Source of the DNA: Candidatus Melainabacteria bacterium
Lineage (GTDB): Bacteria; Cyanobacteriota; Vampirovibrionia; Obscuribacterales; Obscuribacteraceae
Length of the DNA stretch: 64,000 nucleotides
Reading direction: 5' to 3'
Assembly (NCBI GenBank): GCA_016716405.1
Contig: JADJWK010000003.1
Coordinates: 1 to 64,000, forward strand
Each line of letters opens with the position of its first letter. Position 1 is the stretch's first letter. Below are positions 1 to 8,886 of the stretch, one piece after another. The notes beneath the pieces are model-generated. The model was not told where the DNA came from, ran no database searches, and saw nothing but the letters and a program-made list of their open reading frames with translations. The translations under genes and the position numbers were made by a program.

Positions 1-2059
1 GGTTGTCCATGGCTTTGACGACTTTTTCCGGATCGAGCTTCTCTTTCACCGAGCGCTCCTCGAATTCTTTCATCCACCCACCGAAGCGTTTCATGTCTAT
101 GCCTGCTTGCGAGGCCGAGGTGGTGAGCCGATCCCGGGCTTCGGTGATGGACTCGGCGGTCATGATGAACTCGCCCGAGGCGATGCGGTCGAGATCGTCG
201 GCTTTCGAGATGTGCCGTTTGTTGTCGTTGCCCAGATAGTCTATGTCGCCTCTTGCATCGACGGAGACATCGCGTCTGGTGTACTGCTTGCCATTGTCCC
301 TGGTGGAGACGAAGTCTTTGCCGTTGCCGTACCGGACCCAGTCGGTCTGGTAGTCGCCGGCGGCGTCATCACGTGGCGCATAGTCTCGGAAGGACTTGAG
401 CCCTCTGGCATCATAGGTGAAGTCGCGTCTGGCGCCGCTGGCGAATTGCTTGTTCAGGGGGCTATTGAGGGAATCGTATTCGGTGGTGGTGCGATCGAGA
501 TCTTCGATTACTCTGTTGCCACCGGCATTAGTGTATTCCAGACGACCGTCTGCTTTCAGGGTCAGATCGCTGACTCGGGCACCGTCATCCGAGACCCAGA
601 TATTGGTGTTGTTGTCGCGTTTCCATGAATGGGACTTCTCGGGCTTGCCGCTCTTCGTCTCGATAGACTCGACCCGGGGCTGACCCGAGGCGTCGGTCTT
701 GTATTCGACCGAGCGGTGCCCAAGTTCGGAGCCCACGCCGGCCAGCCGCCCCGTGCTGTCGAAACTGCTGGTGACGCCATTAATGGTGACATCCGAGGTC
801 GAGTCCTTATGCTCGACAATATGCGTCCCGTCTCTCAGGTCGTAGCTGAAGTCGCCGTTTTCTTCCACCCGGACGTTTTTGCGCTCTTCGGGCGGATTCT
901 GATCCGAGATATAAAGGTCGCCCTTGCGGGTCCAGTTGATCTGTTCTGTCTTGCCGTTAATTTTGCGGGTTTCTTTAATAGACTCGACGGTCTTGCCTTT
1001 GAGATCGGCGTGAATCGAAGAGCCATCCGCGCGCGTCACGTCCACGGTGCCTGGCCAGATGCCTTCCTGATTTCTTTTCTGGGCTTCTTCGGCACTGAGC
1101 TTCTGGCCGCCGGCACCGTAATACTCGACCAACGGCTGGTTGGAGTTGTAGTCGACCTTCGTGAGGACACCGTCCGGGCTCATCTCGAAAGTGCCCGAGA
1201 AGTGACCGGTGATCTTGCCGGCTGAGTCGTACATGGTCCAGCTTGCCATCTCGCGCCCGTCTTTTTCCACGGGCTTGCCCGAGCTGGTGATCGGCGCCAG
1301 GCGCTTGTAGGTGACACCGTCGATGGTAGCGCGGGTGACCCGGTCCGGGTGCGCCTGATCGCCGTACTCGAACTTGTTGCTTGCCGATGTGTTGTCGCCG
1401 GCATCGGTTTGAGTGACCCTTCCGCGGTCGTCCCGGTGGTAGGTCCCGTCGTCCAGACTGACCGAGGCGGTAGACAGGCGGTCGGATTCGACGCTGACCT
1501 CTTCTTGCCCGGCAGCTGTGGTGCCGGCTCTTGATGCGTGGGCGGGATACTCGACGACGCCGTCGGCGGAGCGGCGGCCGGAATGTGCTGTGGTCAACGA
1601 CGGGATATCGAGGATGTCGTTGCCCAGGTACTGACCGAGCAGATCCAGATTGGTCTTGCCGGAGAGCGCCGGGGCATAGGTGCCGGCGCCCTGGTTGTCG
1701 CCCGAGCTGTTTTTGGCAGGCATCGGGTCGAGATCGGCGAGCACTTGCAGCGCGGGAGCCTCTTTCTTCCTGGCCGAGAAAGGAGACGGCAGCTGGAGAA
1801 AATTATCCGTGCCTGCAAGATTGTCCTTCGGGATGAAGCCCGGGAGATCGCTATTGATCGGGCGGCAGACATCGCCGTCACAGATATAGCCTGGGGGTGA
1901 GTTCCCCGAGCTTGCTGGAGTCTTGTCGGGAGTTCCGGCTCTGGTCTCCAACCTGAGACCCGGGTCTAACAGGAAGCTCTGGAAACTTTCCGAATGGGAA
2001 AGGTCGGTCGAGCCATCGTGCACCGTCCCCGCATCGCGTGGTAATGCGCGGTCTGCCAT
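1..2059 (-). CDS. Giant repeat-rich protein, N-terminal part (runs off left edge)
   Basis: The minus strand is open without a stop from an ATG at 2059 to base 1 (686 codons), so the 3' end lies outside the window. AGGAG stands 7 nt upstream of the ATG, which fixes the start. There is no signal peptide; the first ~180 residues are polar and low-complexity. From about residue 200 to 600 there are repeated short beta-type units with G-D/N-G turns, Y and W (for example DDGTYHRDDRGRV, FEYGDQAHPDRVTRATIDG, RDGTHIVEHKDS), resembling YD/RHS-like repeats. The last ~80 visible residues turn helical and charged. Similar DGS/W/F units occur in the N-terminus of the 1,723-residue protein at 15964-21135, so the two probably belong to one family of giant modular proteins. 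The function is unknown. A cell-surface or toxin-delivery role is inference only, because the C-terminus is not visible. Confidence 0.8.
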   Translation of the reverse strand, partial: MADRALPRDAGTVHDGSTDLSHSESFQSFLLDPGLRLETRAGTPDKTPASSGNSPPGYICDGDVCRPINSDLPGFIPKDNLAGTDNFLQLPSPFSARKKEAPALQVLADLDPMPAKNSSGDNQGAGTYAPALSGKTNLDLLGQYLGNDILDIPSLTTAHSGRRSADGVVEYPAHASRAGTTAAGQEEVSVESDRLSTASVSLDDGTYHRDDRGRVTQTDAGDNTSASNKFEYGDQAHPDRVTRATIDGVTYKRLAPITSSGKPVEKDGREMASWTMYDSAGKITGHFSGTFEMSPDGVLTKVDYNSNQPLVEYYGAGGQKLSAEEAQKRNQEGIWPGTVDVTRADGSSIHADLKGKTVESIKETRKINGKTEQINWTRKGDLYISDQNPPEERKNVRVEENGDFSYDLRDGTHIVEHKDSTSDVTINGVTSSFDSTGRLAGVGSELGHRSVEYKTDASGQPRVESIETKSGKPEKSHSWKRDNNTNIWVSDDGARVSDLTLKADGRLEYTNAGGNRVIEDLDRTTTEYDSLNSPLNKQFASGARRDFTYDARGLKSFRDYAPRDDAAGDYQTDWVRYGNGKDFVSTRDNGKQYTRRDVSVDARGDIDYLGNDNKRHISKADDLDRIASGEFIMTAESITEARDRLTTSASQAGIDMKRFGGWMKEFEERSVKEKLDPEKVVKAMDN

Positions 2060-3714
2060 AGAGGGTCTCCTGGAGGGGAAGGGGGCGCAGGACTGATCTG
2101 GTTAGATGATTGATCGGGGTAGATGATTGTATGCCTTAAATGTGGCGGAATTGTACCCGGGGCGGACGTTCTCAGGTTCGGTTGGGATATTAGGATGTCT
2201 GCTCAACAAGCCCGGGATCTGATACAGTTTCGAGTCCGCCAGGAACCTGAAAGTGAAGCTCGGACCCACCAGGCCTCTGATTTCGGCATGCATCGGTGGT
2301 GCATTTGGTCATACCCTCTTTCAGAGAATCTCGCCGGGACCCGAATACGGGAGATTATAAGTCCTTCCGAAGATAAGTCGCCGGCACTGGCGAGACGGGT
2401 CCAGTCATTCCAGGGGTCGCCTTTCAGAAAGCCTGGTAAGCCTGGTGAAGCGGCCGAGAAGTACGCGGAGCATCGACGCGGGCTTCGGCTGCCAGTCGAT
2501 TACATCTCGGTGTCTGTCGAGAGCTCGAGGCAACTCGGGGGCTTCAAGTACCTTCGCAAGCCTATCGATTGAGCCAATTCCTGCCAGGGGCAAATTTCTT
2601 CCTGCGGTATGATGCTGAAGCAGGAGTGAACTGATCGGGGAATCTCTTGCGGTCGGGAAGGCGCTCCCACCAGGTATACCATGGACACGCCTGCATGTGA
2701 CATGGCGATATTGGCGTTAGCCATATGTTGAACGGTCTGGCGGCGGAACTTTAGACAATGGTGTCGAGATCCGGAACTTCTCCCTGGCACTTCTCCTCGG
2801 CGCCTCCTCCAGCGCTGCCACTCGCTGACCTTGTTGCGGCCATAGGCCTCAGGCGTGGCACCATTTTTGCCTGGAGCCTGGGGGGCCCGTCGCCAGGGCT
2901 GGGCGACATCGTTGCGGCAGTCCGCTCGGGCCCTGCTGGCCACCTGGCGTCGGGATCGCGACCAGTGCCCCCGCCTGCCAGGGCCGTATGGCAGTGCTCA
3001 GGGGCGAATAGGTTGTGATCCCGGCACAAAGAGAAGCGGCGCTGCTTGCTCCAGGGGGGAGGAATGTATTCTCCGGGATTGCGCGCAACGAAACCGCTGG
3101 TCCACGGTAATACGCGATCCCGAAAGCCACCATGCTCCGTGGAGGCTTTGCGCAAGAGCTATGTCGTTATAGGTGGCACCATATGATTGTTACAATACTG
3201 CTCTACGCCGTCATTGCAGGAATCCCCTGCGCTTCAAGAGTCGACCATGCAAGCCGACGCGCCGGACCCGATTGCACCGGCCGGAGGGGGAATCCCAGAG
3301 AGCTTTCTTCGCCGACCTTCTCGACGATGCCGGCTATCCCATGACCGGGCACCGAGAGCTGTTTGTGTGCCTGCTTTGCCCCATTTCTCCGCGAGAACCT
3401 GGTGTCGTCCGACATGACAGATGCCGCAGCTGTCAATTATATCCACAGGGGTCGGTCCCAGTCCTGGGTTCGGGGGGGGGCCCCCCCGGCCCCCCCGGCG
3501 GGGGCCCCCCCCCCGGGGGGGGGGCCCCCCCCCCCCCCCCCCGGCCGGCCCCCCCCCCCCCCCCGGCGGGGGGCTCGGGAGCTTGCTTAGCTCCCGCACC
3601 GGTGCTGGTTGGCGGCTATAGGCTTTGGTCCTTTGATAGCGTTCGGTTTCGATCCCGGGGATCCTGCTTGTCTCCTGATGTCGGATGAATCTTTCCTGTC
3701 CCGGCGCCGATCAC
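2060..3714. other. 1.65 kb without a convincing gene
   Basis: Several open frames of 60-170 codons exist on both strands. None has a ribosome binding site, recognisable motif or codon use like the neighbouring genes, and they overlap each other on opposite strands. The stretch contains the G/C-only tract at 3471-3574. It may be a decayed region, non-coding DNA or poor-quality assembly. I see no RNA gene in it. Confidence 0.5.
3471..3574. repeat. 104-nt tract made only of G and C
   Basis: From 3471 to 3574 every base is G or C, arranged as homopolymer blocks of 5-18 bases. It could fold as alternating G-tracts and C-tracts or form G-quadruplexes. It could equally be a base-calling or assembly artefact, because homopolymers of this length are rarely read correctly. 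All frames across it code only for Pro/Gly/Arg/Ala. Confidence 0.8.
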
Positions 3715-4710
3715 TCAGCGCTCGGTCATCTTCTCGAGGGCTTCGGGATAGCGCCCGCCTTCGATGTTGATTCTCGAGGCGGCGCTCTCGATCTCTTCGA
3801 TGTCGCTTGCCGTCAGATTCAGCGCGGCAGCGCCGATATTCTCTTCGAGCCGCTCGATCCTGGTGGTCCCGGGAATCGGCACTATCCAGGGTTTTTTCAC
3901 GAGGATCCAGGATAAGGCGATCTGGGCCGTGGTGGCATTTTTGCTTCTTCCAATCTCTTCCAGCAGATCCACCAGAGCCCTGTTGGCTTTCATGGCCTCC
4001 GGCGCGAACCTGGGCAGGGTGCTCCGGAAATCGGTGGCGGCAAAAGTAGCATCGGCTCCGATTTTGCCTGTCAGGAAGCCTCTTCCCAGGGGGCTGTAGG
4101 AGACGAGTCCGATACCGAGCTCTTCAAGCGTCGGGATGATATCGTCTTCCAGATTGCGCCACCATATGGAGTATTCGCTTTGCAGGGCAGTCACCGGTTG
4201 CACGGCATGGGCTTTGCGGATGGTGTGGGCAGCGGCCTCGGAGAGACCGAAGTGTTTGACCTTGCCGGCCTCGATCAACTCCTTGACGGCACCGGCAACC
4301 TCTTCTATCGGAACGGCGGGATCGACCCGGTGCTGGTAGAAAAGATCGATAGTGTCGACTTTCAGCCGCTTGAGGGAAGCATTGCAGACTTCTTTTATAT
4401 GCTCCGGGCGGCTGTTGAGACCGAGCCATTTCTTCTTCCCGGTGGGGTCGAGATCGAAACCGAATTTGGTGGCGATGACGACTTTCTCTTTCAGAGGCGA
4501 TAGCGCTTCGCCGACAAGCTCTTCATTTAAAAGAGGACCGTAGACTTCCGCGGTATCGAAGAATGTCACTCCCCGGTCCACCGCTTGATGAAGTAGCGAG
4601 ATCATCTCTTTCCTGTCCTTGGGAGGTCCATAGCTGAAGCTCATGCCCATGCAGCCGAGCCCGATGGCTGATACTTCGAGATTGCTATTTCCGAGTTTGC
4701 GCTTTTGCAT
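3715..4710 (-). CDS. Aldo/keto reductase
   Basis: A cytoplasmic NADPH-dependent aldo/keto reductase of 331 residues, a normal family length. The (beta/alpha)8 barrel starts at MQKRKLGNSNLEVSAIGLG. The catalytic tetrad is visible: Asp and Tyr in FFDTAEVYG, Lys in VIATKFGF and His in YQHRVDP. The C-terminal cofactor-binding segment PIPGTTRIERLEENIGA is present. It resembles the AKR8/AKR13-type reductases that act on small aldehydes or ketones; the substrate cannot be told. The start is ATG 4710 because AAGGAG lies 6 nt upstream; an in-frame ATG at 4731 lacks such a site. It stands alone, with no clear operon partner. Confidence 0.93.
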   Translation of the reverse strand: MQKRKLGNSNLEVSAIGLGCMGMSFSYGPPKDRKEMISLLHQAVDRGVTFFDTAEVYGPLLNEELVGEALSPLKEKVVIATKFGFDLDPTGKKKWLGLNSRPEHIKEVCNASLKRLKVDTIDLFYQHRVDPAVPIEEVAGAVKELIEAGKVKHFGLSEAAAHTIRKAHAVQPVTALQSEYSIWWRNLEDDIIPTLEELGIGLVSYSPLGRGFLTGKIGADATFAATDFRSTLPRFAPEAMKANRALVDLLEEIGRSKNATTAQIALSWILVKKPWIVPIPGTTRIERLEENIGAAALNLTASDIEEIESAASRINIEGGRYPEALEKMTER

Positions 4711-4976
4711 GACAGTCTCCTTCGGCTTCAAAGCCCTCCTGGCGACTTGGGTAGAATTCCGAGCCGTTCAATCCACGAGCCAATGATATGCTGTTTCAGG
4801 GCTTTTGTGACATAACTCGAACAGACAATTGAGCTTCAGCAGGCTGGATGCCATTCCGTAACTATCCCCCGGGCCGATTCCGCCGCGGGCAGCATCTCCT
4901 ACACTAAAGTCAGTCGCTAACTCGGCCATTCCCAGCAGCTGATTGCTGACGCCTGGTTGGCAAGGAGGTGGATCGT

Positions 4977-5513
4977 ATGGATAGAAAGAGGTCCAGAGTC
5001 TCCGCCGGTGTCGGGCGTAGAGCGCCACGCGAGCATACGGAGTCCTCGACTACGCGGGAGAATAAGGCTCCGTCCGGTTTCATGATTTGCACCGGGTGCG
5101 GCGCTGAGTATCATGACAAGCGCTGGCACGTCATCGATACCTCTCTTTCCAGACCAGCCGGTCTGGAAGTCGAAAAGGGACTCTGTCCAGGCTGCCGCCG
5201 GGTAGATAACAAAATCGTCGAGGGGCTGGTGGTTCTCGAGGTCGGGTCCATGAAGCCCGAAAGGCTCCGGGAGCTGCTGTCCCTGGTCAAGCATGTGGAG
5301 ACCGAGTGCTGGCAGGAGAATCCGGCTTCTCGCATGGTTCGCTGTGCCGAGGGCGAGGGAAGAATCGAGATCGATACTACCACGACCTGGCTCGCTACTC
5401 GGCTGGGCAAGTCGATAGACAAAGCCTTCAAGGGAAGGCTCGACATCAAGCCTTCGCCCGCTGAGGAGACGGTCTATGTGCACTGGTCGTTTGGGCAGGA
5501 AGGGGCTAAGTAG
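4977..5513 (+). CDS. BCAM0308-like Cys-rich protein
   Basis: A 178-residue soluble protein with two CxxC pairs (ICTGCGAEYHDKRW and LCPGCRRVDN) that probably bind one zinc, then an alpha/beta region with EIDTTTTWLATRLGKSI and a C-terminal VYVHW. This order matches the small BCAM0308-like family (zinc ribbon plus NMD3-like fold), whose function is not established. The ATG at 4977 is preceded by AAGGAGG with 8-nt spacing; a GTG at 4968 overlaps that site and is unlikely to be the start. It is a single gene. Confidence 0.8.
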   Translation: MDRKRSRVSAGVGRRAPREHTESSTTRENKAPSGFMICTGCGAEYHDKRWHVIDTSLSRPAGLEVEKGLCPGCRRVDNKIVEGLVVLEVGSMKPERLRELLSLVKHVETECWQENPASRMVRCAEGEGRIEIDTTTTWLATRLGKSIDKAFKGRLDIKPSPAEETVYVHWSFGQEGAK

Positions 5514-5571
5514 CCTGAACGCCTGCAGCGCCACCTGCTGAAATATTCATACGAGCTGGGAGGGGAAAATA

Positions 5572-5682
5572 ATGATTGTGGGAATTCTGGTTGTGACGAT
5601 CGGAACTGCTACCGCCGTGTTAATCAACGATTACACATCCTGGGGCGGCGGCGAATTTTTCGATGATGATCGGCCTGTTTAG
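5572..5682 (+). CDS. 36-residue micro-protein, NDYTxWGG family (copy 1)
   Basis: ATG 5572 is preceded by a GGGAGGGG stretch about 6 nt away. The product is a short hydrophobic helix (MIVGILVVTIGTATAVLI) followed by NDYTSWGGGEF and an acidic tail, 36 residues in all. Its reality is supported by a paralogue encoded 66 bp away on the opposite strand (5749-5856) with the same layout: helix, NDYT, WGG, E-F, acidic end. Two independent ORFs sharing this pattern in one intergenic region are unlikely by chance. It is probably a membrane-inserted micro-protein; the function is unknown. Confidence 0.65.
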   Translation: MIVGILVVTIGTATAVLINDYTSWGGGEFFDDDRPV

Positions 5683-5748
5683 CCTGAAGGCCCGATATTC
5701 GGTAGCGATCGATCTCTAAGGGGCTCGAGTAGTCTCTTGCGGACTCGC

Positions 5749-5856
5749 TCATTCTCTCTCGGTATCGACGAACTCCGGACCGCCCCAGGTTGTATAGTCG
5801 TTGACTACGACCGCGGCGGTGGTCATGAGTGTAAGGACGAGCAATCCGATTAACAT
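5749..5856 (-). CDS. 35-residue micro-protein, NDYTxWGG family (copy 2)
   Basis: ATG 5856 has GAGG about 8 nt upstream. The peptide begins MLIGLLVLTLMTTAAVVV, continues with NDYTTWGGPEF and ends VDTERE. It aligns without gaps to the convergent copy at 5572-5682: the helix, the NDYTxWGG core and the E-F with acidic tail are conserved while the codons differ, as expected under protein-level selection. The two genes point at each other across 66 bp. It is probably a single-pass membrane peptide; toxin-like, regulatory or structural roles are all possible. Confidence 0.65.
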   Translation of the reverse strand: MLIGLLVLTLMTTAAVVVNDYTTWGGPEFVDTERE

Positions 5857-6011
5857 TCTGTCTGCCTCTGAACTTTCCTAATGAATCTATTACCCCGAGG
5901 TTCGGAATTTTAGCGCTCAGAAGCTTAAGCCGCGATTAAGATCGAGAAGCCCCAATCCGGCTAATTTTGCCGTTCTCGCTCTTGTCTTTCCGTTAAGGAA
6001 ACAAGCAGGAG

Positions 6012-6035
6012 AAGACCCCCTGGTAAGGGGGTCTT
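6012..6035. terminator. Intrinsic terminator hairpin
   Basis: A perfect 9-bp stem AAGACCCCC / GGGGGTCTT with the loop TGGTAA. It is followed on the plus strand by CTTTCCTTT and on the minus strand by a weaker pyrimidine run. It lies 28 bp beyond the stop of the minus-strand gene at 6063 and is its likely terminator. Confidence 0.8.
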
Positions 6036-6062
6036 TCCTTTCGCGAGGCAAGGTCGGCAGGA

Positions 6063-6782
6063 CTATCGGCCTGTCTGGCTCTCGTTCTCGTGAAGCATCT
6101 GTCTGAAAAGCTCGCTGAATTGCTGTTTGAGCTCCTGGTCGCCTCCGGGCGCATTCCGAAGCTGCTCGAGAATTTCCTGCTTTATCGAGCTGTCGGGGGC
6201 TTCGCCTTCGGCTTCGGGCTTGCCGTCAAGAGCTGCTGGCTCAGCATCCGTAATTCCTGGCTTGCTACCCGGTTTGGGCTTGTCTGCCGGAGATGCGGGC
6301 TTGACGCCGGGATCCCGGGGAGGCTTCGGCGGAAATGGCCTGGGCGGCGGGCAGCGATCCTGATCGGTGGGACCGGGTTTATCGCCGGGCTTATCGCCGG
6401 GTTTATCGCCCGGTTTGACGCATGGTTTATCGCCCGGTTTATCTATTGGTTTGCAGGGCAGCCGGGGGTCATGACCCGGGTCTATATCGGGTCGGCTTCC
6501 CGGCTTCTTCCCGGGCTCGCCGGCTCCATCCTCGGTATTGCCAGAGACCTGGTCGTTCCTGTTCCGTCCGGAGGTTGCGGTGTTTCCTGCGACTCCTTCA
6601 CCATAGAGGGGCGGAATCGTCATAGTGTCCCCGCTCAGGTCCCGACCTGTCCGTGAAGAGTTTCTATCGAGATCCGAAATGCTTCTCCAGGCATCCACAG
6701 CCATCTGCTCGTTGCCGCATTTAGCCGTGCTGTTAGGACCAGTCGCATCCATACATTTAGTCTGAGTCGTCGAGTCGTACAT
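6063..6782 (-). CDS. Pro/Gly/Lys/Asp-rich repeat protein
   Basis: A 239-residue, largely disordered protein. The N-terminal ~50 residues have three Cys (TKCMDATG, AKCGNEQM region). The middle carries tandem PGDK tetrapeptides encoded by a 12-bp DNA repeat around 6365-6450, then P-rich and PGSKPG segments. The end (from SSIKQEILEQLRNAPGG) is a helical, Q/E-rich tail. There is no signal peptide. The ATG at 6782 has GAGG 8 nt upstream; a longer GTG start at 6851 is possible but has no site. The repeats could make a flexible linker or spacer. The function is unknown. Confidence 0.7.
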   Translation of the reverse strand: MYDSTTQTKCMDATGPNSTAKCGNEQMAVDAWRSISDLDRNSSRTGRDLSGDTMTIPPLYGEGVAGNTATSGRNRNDQVSGNTEDGAGEPGKKPGSRPDIDPGHDPRLPCKPIDKPGDKPCVKPGDKPGDKPGDKPGPTDQDRCPPPRPFPPKPPRDPGVKPASPADKPKPGSKPGITDAEPAALDGKPEAEGEAPDSSIKQEILEQLRNAPGGDQELKQQFSELFRQMLHENESQTGR

Positions 6783-6932
6783 TGGTGATACCTCATCGAA
6801 GAAGAAACAGTTAGAAGGCTCCGCTAGTGGGATGCCGGGGTTCCGGAGCACAAGTCCACGATAGTTCCGAACACTAACGGAAGTGTATTGGCGTTATAAC
6901 GGACTTATAACCAGGGCTGATTTAGCTTCGAA

Positions 6933-8744
6933 TCAGGATTCGCTCGAGCCTGAAGGCAGGCTGAAGACGAAGATGCTGCCGGTGCCTTTGCCTTCCACCC
7001 AGATTTTGCCGCCGTGCAGCTCGACGATTCCTTTGCATATCGCGAGACCAAGACCGGAGCCGCCCTTGCCGGCAGCGTTCGAGCTCACCTGCTGGAAGCG
7101 CTCGAAGACGCTTTCGCGCAACTCTTCGGGAATCCCGGGACCTTCGTCTTCTACCTTTACAAGGACCGAGTCGGTGCTCTTTTCTGCCGATACTGTTACT
7201 GTTTTTCCTTCGGGGGAAAACTTGATCGCATTCGATACCAGATTGGCCAGAACCCGATCCAGTCTTTTGCCGTCGGCTTGAATTGTGATACCACTCGTTT
7301 TGAAAACGAGCTCGACCTTCTGCTCTTCGGCATAGCCGGCGCAGATGGCTTCGCATTCTTCGAAAGCCTCGTCGAGGGCGACTGTGCCGAAGTCCAGAGT
7401 GACCATGCCGGACTTGATCTTTTCTACATCCAATAGATCATTCACCAGGCTGATCATTCTGTCTGAATTCCGTCGCGCCATGGTGACATAGCGCTTGCTC
7501 TTCTCGGTGAGAGAACCGTTGACTCCCGCCTCCAGCATCGAGAGAACATTCGAGATTACCGAAAGCGGTGTTCGCAGGTCATGAGTAATCATAGCCATGA
7601 CTTCTTGCTTCAACTTTTCGGCGCGACGTCTTTCCGTGGTATCGTGAGTGACGCAGAAAAGGGAGCCCTCCTCCTCGGACCAGTGGGCCGACCAGAGCGT
7701 CTCGATGGATTCGCCGGTGCTCGTTTTCATCTCGAGATCGAGAGGGTCCGGATTCCTGCCGGCTTTCAATTCCTCCAGGAAGCCGAGCGCTCGTGCGGCG
7801 TCGCTGGTTGCCACCAGATCGATGAAGTGTTTTCCGAGCAAGTCTTCGGGCTGAATTTCGAACAGCTCCCGGGATGCCGGGTTCGCGGCTATGAAGCGAC
7901 CCTGATCGTCGAGCGTGCAAATGAAATCGCGTGCGTTGTCGATCATCGCCGACTGTTTGCGCGCTGCTTCTCGCATCTCCGCAGCCATCTGGTGAAAAAC
8001 CTGATCGAGCTGTGCTATCTCGTCGGATCCTCCGATCATCTCGTTGAGCGGCAGACCGCTAGCCAGCTTGAAGGTATTGTCGTTCACTTTCTTGAGCCGG
8101 GAGATGATACCACGGGTGAGAAAAAGGGAGAGCATTATACCTATGCATAGATTGAGGACGCCCATGCCGAGCATGACCGAATAGGCGCGCTGGCGGAAGG
8201 CAGCTTGCTCCTCGGGCGCGTCGTCGGAGAGCCTTCGCTGCTCCAGTCCGACCTGTATGAGATTCTCGAAGACGGCGTCCTGCCTGGCGGTGCGGCGGAA
8301 TTTTTGCAGGAGGTTGGCTCGATTCGCCGTACCGACCGGGGTATGAAGAGCAAGCAGGTCTAGCTGTATGGAGCGGAAGGCGGTGATTGTTTCGTTGACC
8401 GCTTTCTCTGATTTCAGGACAGCATCGAGTACCTCGGGTTGAGCCCTGGCGAGTTTATTCAGCGAGGCGAAATCGCTCCTCAGCTTTTCGATATGTCTCC
8501 TGGTGATCGCATCATCCATCGAGATCTTCTGCATATCGCCGAGCGTGCGATAGAGCTTGTGCAGCTCGAAGATCTCGTTGGTAATGTCGTTGATACCGTC
8601 GGCGATTCGCCGGTGCCTGACAGAGGCCTCCAGGGCCTTTTCGGCGCTGCTCTCCAGACTGGCGAGAGACGCCAGAAGGATCATCTGAGCCACCAGAGGC
8701 ACAATAACGTAAAGAAGAACCTTGGCTGTCAGGGATAAGCGCAT
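6933..8744 (-). CDS. Membrane sensor histidine kinase (HAMP-PAS-HisKA-HATPase)
   Basis: A 603-residue hybrid-free sensor kinase. A first membrane helix (residues ~8-30) is followed by a ~160-residue helical sensor region, a second membrane helix (~190-213), a HAMP linker (~213-262) and a PAS domain (~267-370). The HisKA phosphoacceptor is H388 in MITHDLRTPLS. The ATPase domain has the N box NLVSNAIKFSPEG, DEGPGIP and GSGLGLAICKGIVELHGG. All catalytic boxes look intact. It is divergent from the OmpR-type regulator at 8887, its probable partner. The start at ATG 8744 puts a short basic leader before the membrane helix; a TTG at 8828 would add 28 residues. The signal is unknown. Confidence 0.92.
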   Translation of the reverse strand: MRLSLTAKVLLYVIVPLVAQMILLASLASLESSAEKALEASVRHRRIADGINDITNEIFELHKLYRTLGDMQKISMDDAITRRHIEKLRSDFASLNKLARAQPEVLDAVLKSEKAVNETITAFRSIQLDLLALHTPVGTANRANLLQKFRRTARQDAVFENLIQVGLEQRRLSDDAPEEQAAFRQRAYSVMLGMGVLNLCIGIMLSLFLTRGIISRLKKVNDNTFKLASGLPLNEMIGGSDEIAQLDQVFHQMAAEMREAARKQSAMIDNARDFICTLDDQGRFIAANPASRELFEIQPEDLLGKHFIDLVATSDAARALGFLEELKAGRNPDPLDLEMKTSTGESIETLWSAHWSEEEGSLFCVTHDTTERRRAEKLKQEVMAMITHDLRTPLSVISNVLSMLEAGVNGSLTEKSKRYVTMARRNSDRMISLVNDLLDVEKIKSGMVTLDFGTVALDEAFEECEAICAGYAEEQKVELVFKTSGITIQADGKRLDRVLANLVSNAIKFSPEGKTVTVSAEKSTDSVLVKVEDEGPGIPEELRESVFERFQQVSSNAAGKGGSGLGLAICKGIVELHGGKIWVEGKGTGSIFVFSLPSGSSES

Positions 8745-8886
8745 GTCCTCTTTATCCCCGAGACCCGGTCTGGCAAAACCGTCAGGGCGAAGCCGGCTTC
8801 CCCGCGAATGCCGATCCGGCATTGTCAAGAATCGGTCCGATTTGTTTTAATAGTGCAGCGCTCAATCTGGTGTGTTTTTTTCAGGC

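Noticed and set aside
3234..3621. Open frames rich in Pro/Gly/Arg on both strands across the G/C tract
   Set aside because: They are produced by the homopolymers; no start site or codon bias supports them.
4768..4854. 28-codon minus-strand ORF (MASSLLKLNCLFELCHKS start)
   Set aside because: Weak ribosome binding site, no paralogue, and short enough to be chance.
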